Below are positions 59,801 through 64,000 of a DNA stretch of 64,000 bases, piece after piece. The notes under the pieces were generated by a model. That model was not told where the DNA came from. It worked only from the letters and a program-made list of their open reading frames with translations, and did no database searches. The translations under genes and the position numbers were made by a program. The stretch is taken from contig CM065184.1 in assembly GCA_033026295.1 (NCBI GenBank), positions 1,821,001-1,885,000 on the forward strand, read 5' to 3'. The DNA comes from Channa striata. Its lineage: Eukaryota > Chordata > Actinopteri > Anabantiformes > Channidae. The stretch's first letter is position 1; every line of letters starts with the position of its first letter.

Positions 59801-62099
59801 GCTTGCAAAACAGTTTTATCATAAGGTCCATTTGAGGTAAGAATGAACTTTCTGCCTCAACTTTGTAACCAACATTTAAAATAGTCAGAAGGATGGAACT
59901 GGATGAAAACATCAGTGGTTTTAATGGAAAAACTTTGTGTACTGAGGAAGGTCACGTGATGCAATCAAAAGACCAAAAATAGTTACTACATGGACTTTAT
60001 AATGAGATTACCAAAGCTGTAATTTTACATTATTGGACCCTGTAATCAGGACCCATTAATTTGAAATAGCAGAGTATGTTATTATTGGAGCACCTTAAAT
60101 TCTGAAAAAGACTTGAAAAACAATATGACTAGTAAGTTTAAGTGTCTACATGGCTTTTGTCTTAACATATACAGTAATTTTCCACAATTCAATTAATCAC
60201 TTCGTATTGTAACTTAGGCACATATATTATAAATGCAACATGACACATGAAACCAAACCCTTTATAAAACAGCAATTTCAAAATACACTTTAAGGGCCAT
60301 GTGACTGTACTTGTAGCTGTCTACTTATATTATTTATTAATACATTTGCCCCTGAATATCTGGACATATTTTTGTCCTCTTTAATGTATGAATTAAGGAT
60401 TAACATAGTAAAGTAGAAAAAAAATGACTCATTGTTGTGGTGATAATTTAGACTGCAGGTCCTTTCCTCCTTGAATGTTATTCTTTGCGTTACTGGTAAT
60501 CTATCCTGGCGACTGGTTTACTGTTATTTGGGTGTTGCCGTGGTGACCCTTGACCCCCCCCCCCTGCTACCAGTAAAACATTCCTCTCTGGTAATGCACG
60601 CACAAACACTTGTGGTCACCTGCAGCTCTTGTCACTGACCTCTGACCTCAAATGCGTAAATCTCAACCTGTGTTTGAAGATGTTTATGCTTGAGTGGATG
60701 TATGAGAACAATCCCGGTGAGGAAAACATGACGCCAGTAACAGTGAGTGTAATAATACTGTTGGTTCCTGGCACTTACACAGGAAAAAAAATGAACTGTG
60801 TGTACTGTTTGCAAATACTGGGGGTCATAATGTTCCCACTGTAAGTAATACTTGAACCTCAGGAGGAAGGCATCCCTTTAGAGGCATTTCTGTGGGCAGC
60901 TGGGGCTCTTTAGTGGTCAAAGCAGATGCAAACATAGACAGAATTTTTAATATATGTTATTTTTCATTTGACCCTTTATTTCCTTATTTAAGGGAATTTT
61001 ACTGAGAGGCTGCCTCCCTTTTTCATGAGGCAGCTGATCACATTTGCACACTTTCACAACTGGAAGCTGTCCAGTAAAACCACAGTCTGACCTGTGGCTA
61101 ATTAGCAGCAGCACTAGAGCAACTGTGAAGAACGGCCTTTACTCAACCTGCAACCTACCGGTCACATGCTCACTTCTCTACCATTAGGACTGAAAGTGAC
61201 CTGGATAGTTATAGGTTCTTGGTAACACAGATGATTCAGTCCTTTTCAGCAAGTGTGTGTGTATGTGTGTATTTAACCAGCACATTGGTTTAAACCAGCT
61301 AGCAAGCTGTTTCTGCAGCCCAATTATTTACCTTTGAGGCATTTTTGTTGCTGCAATCCACGCTCTGTATATGTGGATGTGTCTGCCTGTGCAGGATGTG
61401 TGTGTGCGAGTAGATGACAGAAGGGGTCTAATGTGTGTGTGCACGTACATGTGTGCATGTCTGTCTTTCATTGCAGCCGATCTGATCTCAGGTGTGTGTT
61501 TGTGTGTGATTATGTTTGAGGAATCCGGCCCCCCATCTTCCAGTCTGTTCATCTCTCAGCACTCTTGTAGCACCAGATCAGAGTCCCACCTCTCTGCAGC
61601 AGGTGATCACAGGACTCCTTTTCCAGTTTGATGGAAGCAGGCCTGTCACACTGGTATGTAGCCTGCCTGTTAAAACTCATCACATGGGCACAGCTACCAA
61701 ACAGTGTTAATCTGTCTACAGAGGTAGTCACTGCTTCCTTTAAACCTTTTCTATCTTAAGCATCAAAACATTATGTCTTAAGTAGTAATTTATACACAGT
61801 GGTAGATATTGAGTTTTGAAGAAAACAATGTACCATGTGACAACAGACTATTCCTATCTCTCCAAGAAGTTGGAAGTTCCTTACAGAAGAGACGTCCAAA
61901 CTTATCTGTTGGTCCAACCACAGCAATAGTAATTATGTATCATAGTCCTAAGAGCAGGGAGTATCATATGCTATTGTCTATTTGTAAAGGAAAGACTCTG
62001 TGAATCAGTGGTGAAACCAGCCTCCTCACCTTAAAAAAATCCCCAACCTTCCTTAAACAATTTAAAAAAATACACCTTTATGGTTTTCTACCTGGTGGA
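56866..62099. other. Stretch without recognised genes
   Basis: Microsatellites near 57900-57960 and 59242-59263, a C run at 60555-60565, and a G/C-rich segment at 58920-59160 with open frames on both strands but no recognised family. The candidate exon at 61544-61653 is listed separately. Confidence 0.35.
61544..61653 (+). other. Candidate exon of unknown gene
   Basis: The acceptor CCCCATCTTCCAG ends at 61543 and the donor CTG|GTATGT follows 61653. The 110 nt are open in the frame that starts in phase 2, giving SLQQVITGLLFQFDGSRPVT near its end. No family was recognised and no partner exon found. Confidence 0.25.
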
Positions 62100-62345
62100 C
62101 TTCGCAGATGTTGTAGTTAGAAGGTCAGCAGTTTGAATTTTGCCTGGGTGGCTTGTACAGTTTGCATGTACTCCCCGTGTTTGTATAGGTTTCCCCTGGA
62201 AGATATGTTCAATTAATTGATGATTCTAAAAATGCCCGTAGGTGTGTAGGTTGTCTATGCCTGTGTATCAGCCCTGAGGTAGAATAGTGGCCTGTACAGG
62301 GTGTATCCTGTGGTTTGCCCAATGACAACTGGGAGTAACTCCCTT
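62100..62345 (+). mobile_element. tRNA-derived fish SINE, copy 2
   Basis: Same family and orientation as the copy at 56571-56865, more diverged. Recognisable parts are the head (TGTAGTTAGAAGGTCAGCAG), TACAGTTTGCATGTACTCCC, GATTCTAAAAATGCCCGTAG, AGTGGCCTGTACAGGGTGTA and CCCAATGACAACTGGGAG. Confidence 0.75.
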
Positions 62346-64000
62346 AACAACATAAACAATTACACTAATGGATTTACGTTTTGTGTTCAGAGAAAAATGA
62401 GTTGCCAATAAATTTGTATTTCACATATTCATATTCCCATAACTCGACTGTCAAGTAATTCCTATAACTTGACATGACATTTAATTAATAGCCGTCGTCA
62501 TAGCAGTGGAACATTGTAAACACATTGCTTGGTAAATATCAGCATGTCAAGGCGGGAACACATTTAACGACTGTGCAGCTAATTATGAAAGTGATTTGGT
62601 CGTGATGACTGGTCGAACCCAGTTGGTCCTGGTCTGTACCAGTCTGGCTTAGTCAGCGCTGAAAATCGATAAGTGTCAGCGTGGTAAAGATTTTAGTCTC
62701 TAGTCTTAGGAGTCAGTTTTCTTCTCAATTATTGTCACAAAAATGTTTTGAAAGCGTTTAATATTTATGACATCACAACTCAGGAAGGACCACAGTAACT
62801 AGATGAATGTTGTGTTTTATTTTACCTTCATTTCCCTGCGTAGGCTTTATAGTCCATGTTGTCCTCATCCTTTACATCCACGATAATGCTGATTGTTGTT
62901 ATTCTTTTCCACACAAATTGTTCAGTTAAAAAGTCAAAGTTCCTGCCACAAGAACATGCAATCATTTCCCGCTCTGCTGGGATTTAGGGTGTGTGTCAAT
63001 TCCCAGAATGTCCAGGCATTCCCGACCAATCGTTGTCAAGCGTGTTGCCCCCAGTTTATTTGGGTTCAGGTGTATGCCACTTCCAGTGTATGACTGTCAA
63101 AGACTAGAAATCTGTGATAGTTGGTGGAACCAGTCTTTATAGCCCATTCCAGATATGCAAAACGAATTCGTACTTATCCTGACTTTGTAAGGAGTGGGTG
63201 GATGCATGAACGAAAATATGCGGTCGACATTACAAGATTATATCCTTTCAGCCCTTTAGCCCAGTGTCTATATTAAATGCTGAAACAGTGATAAATGATG
63301 AAACTGGATGACGTCTGGTGTGAAGAACCGTGGTTGGAAGAAGTGATGGTTGCAGTGTGGAACCTTGGGCCTGGGGAAAGCTTTCGACGGGCGCTGCTAT
63401 TGCTCCGTGCACAGCAGACACCTCGTGGCCCCATGGAGTCATTAGAATAAAGAGGAAAACAGAAACTGGGCACGCTCTGATGATTACAGCAGGGGGGCAT
63501 TTATAGACGATAGCCTGGAAGGGGAGTGTTTGAAGTGTGGTCCCACTCCTGAACTTCAGATATTACTAATAAAGTCGCCAAATTAGAACGAAAACAGGGA
63601 AATTCAAACAGGTACAAGTACTGCAGCATATTGTTTGTTCTACAGTATCAGTAACAGCCCTCCAGATAACAAATTAAACCAAACCCTACTCCATATAATG
63701 TGATATCGTTACAATTTGAACATTGCACCACATATCCATGCATCAGAATGAAGAATTAAAACTTTGCAGAAATAGTCCTCAGACAGACTGCGACAACCAT
63801 TCCCCCCAAACATCTTTCAAACTTGAATATGATTAACATCCACCAAATTCCAGCTCATTTACGCAGCACCCAAACAGCTGAGATTAAACAAGACTAGTGA
63901 GTAAACATAAATCCAGTGCTTGTTTGCAGTAGACAGCTGTACATAACCACAGCAACATTACTACAGTCGCTTTTTTTCTTGCTCCAAGCCAAACTCTGAA
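62346..64000. other. Stretch without recognised genes, one small open frame
   Basis: A 50-codon frame at 63298-63450 (+) starts with ATG and has balanced composition, but there is no homology evidence and its length is within chance. Nothing else is supported up to the window end. Confidence 0.3.

Noticed and set aside
1..64000. CRISPR arrays, operons, bacterial-type elements
   Set aside because: No spaced identical repeats of that type. The genes are clearly vertebrate and split by introns.

Overview
The window looks like chromosomal DNA of a teleost fish, probably a percomorph. It has split genes with GT-AG introns, vertebrate protein families, many CA/GT microsatellites, a deleted Tc1-like element and two copies of a common fish tRNA-derived SINE. 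I read exon structures by eye from splice signals, reading-frame continuity and remembered human proteins; nothing was searched.

Layout. 1-6006 (minus): 5' half of a c-Rel gene (rel); five coding exons carry the start of the Rel homology domain, and the rest lies beyond the left edge. A GC-rich promoter at about 6050-6350 holds a perfect palindromic kappaB site. 6451-7010: a perfect 280-bp tandem duplication. 7548-22718 (minus): papolg, the nuclear poly(A) polymerase gamma, reconstructed as 24 coding exons whose lengths sum exactly to an 833-codon frame. The last two exons are a diverged tandem copy of exons 18-19, lying beyond the usual C-terminus. 22719-25271: divergent promoter region. 25272-29612 (plus): haao, 3-hydroxyanthranilate 3,4-dioxygenase, complete in 10 exons. 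31566-33271 (minus): the main coding exon of a TMEM229-family membrane protein; its start codon is not found. 36974-39897 (plus): an OXER1/HCAR-like receptor with a single coding exon and a probable 5' UTR exon. 41034-41127 (plus): an intron-containing tRNA-Ile(UAU) gene.

41135-64000 holds no gene I can name. It has long dinucleotide repeats, AT-rich tracts, two SINE copies and a few short open segments bounded by splice-like signals, which are listed at low confidence.

Gene relations. PAPOLG-REL are tandem neighbours in human (2p16), and HAAO-OXER1 are neighbours at 2p21. Here the two pairs lie side by side, with papolg and haao head to head. The genes act in unrelated processes: NF-kappaB transcription, RNA 3'-end polyadenylation, kynurenine/NAD metabolism and lipid or metabolite sensing. 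The most interesting signals are the phase-preserving papolg exon duplication with a stop codon overlapping a splice donor, the perfect kappaB palindromes in rel, a 75-bp near-perfect hairpin at 33328-33402, and the 280-bp exact duplication.
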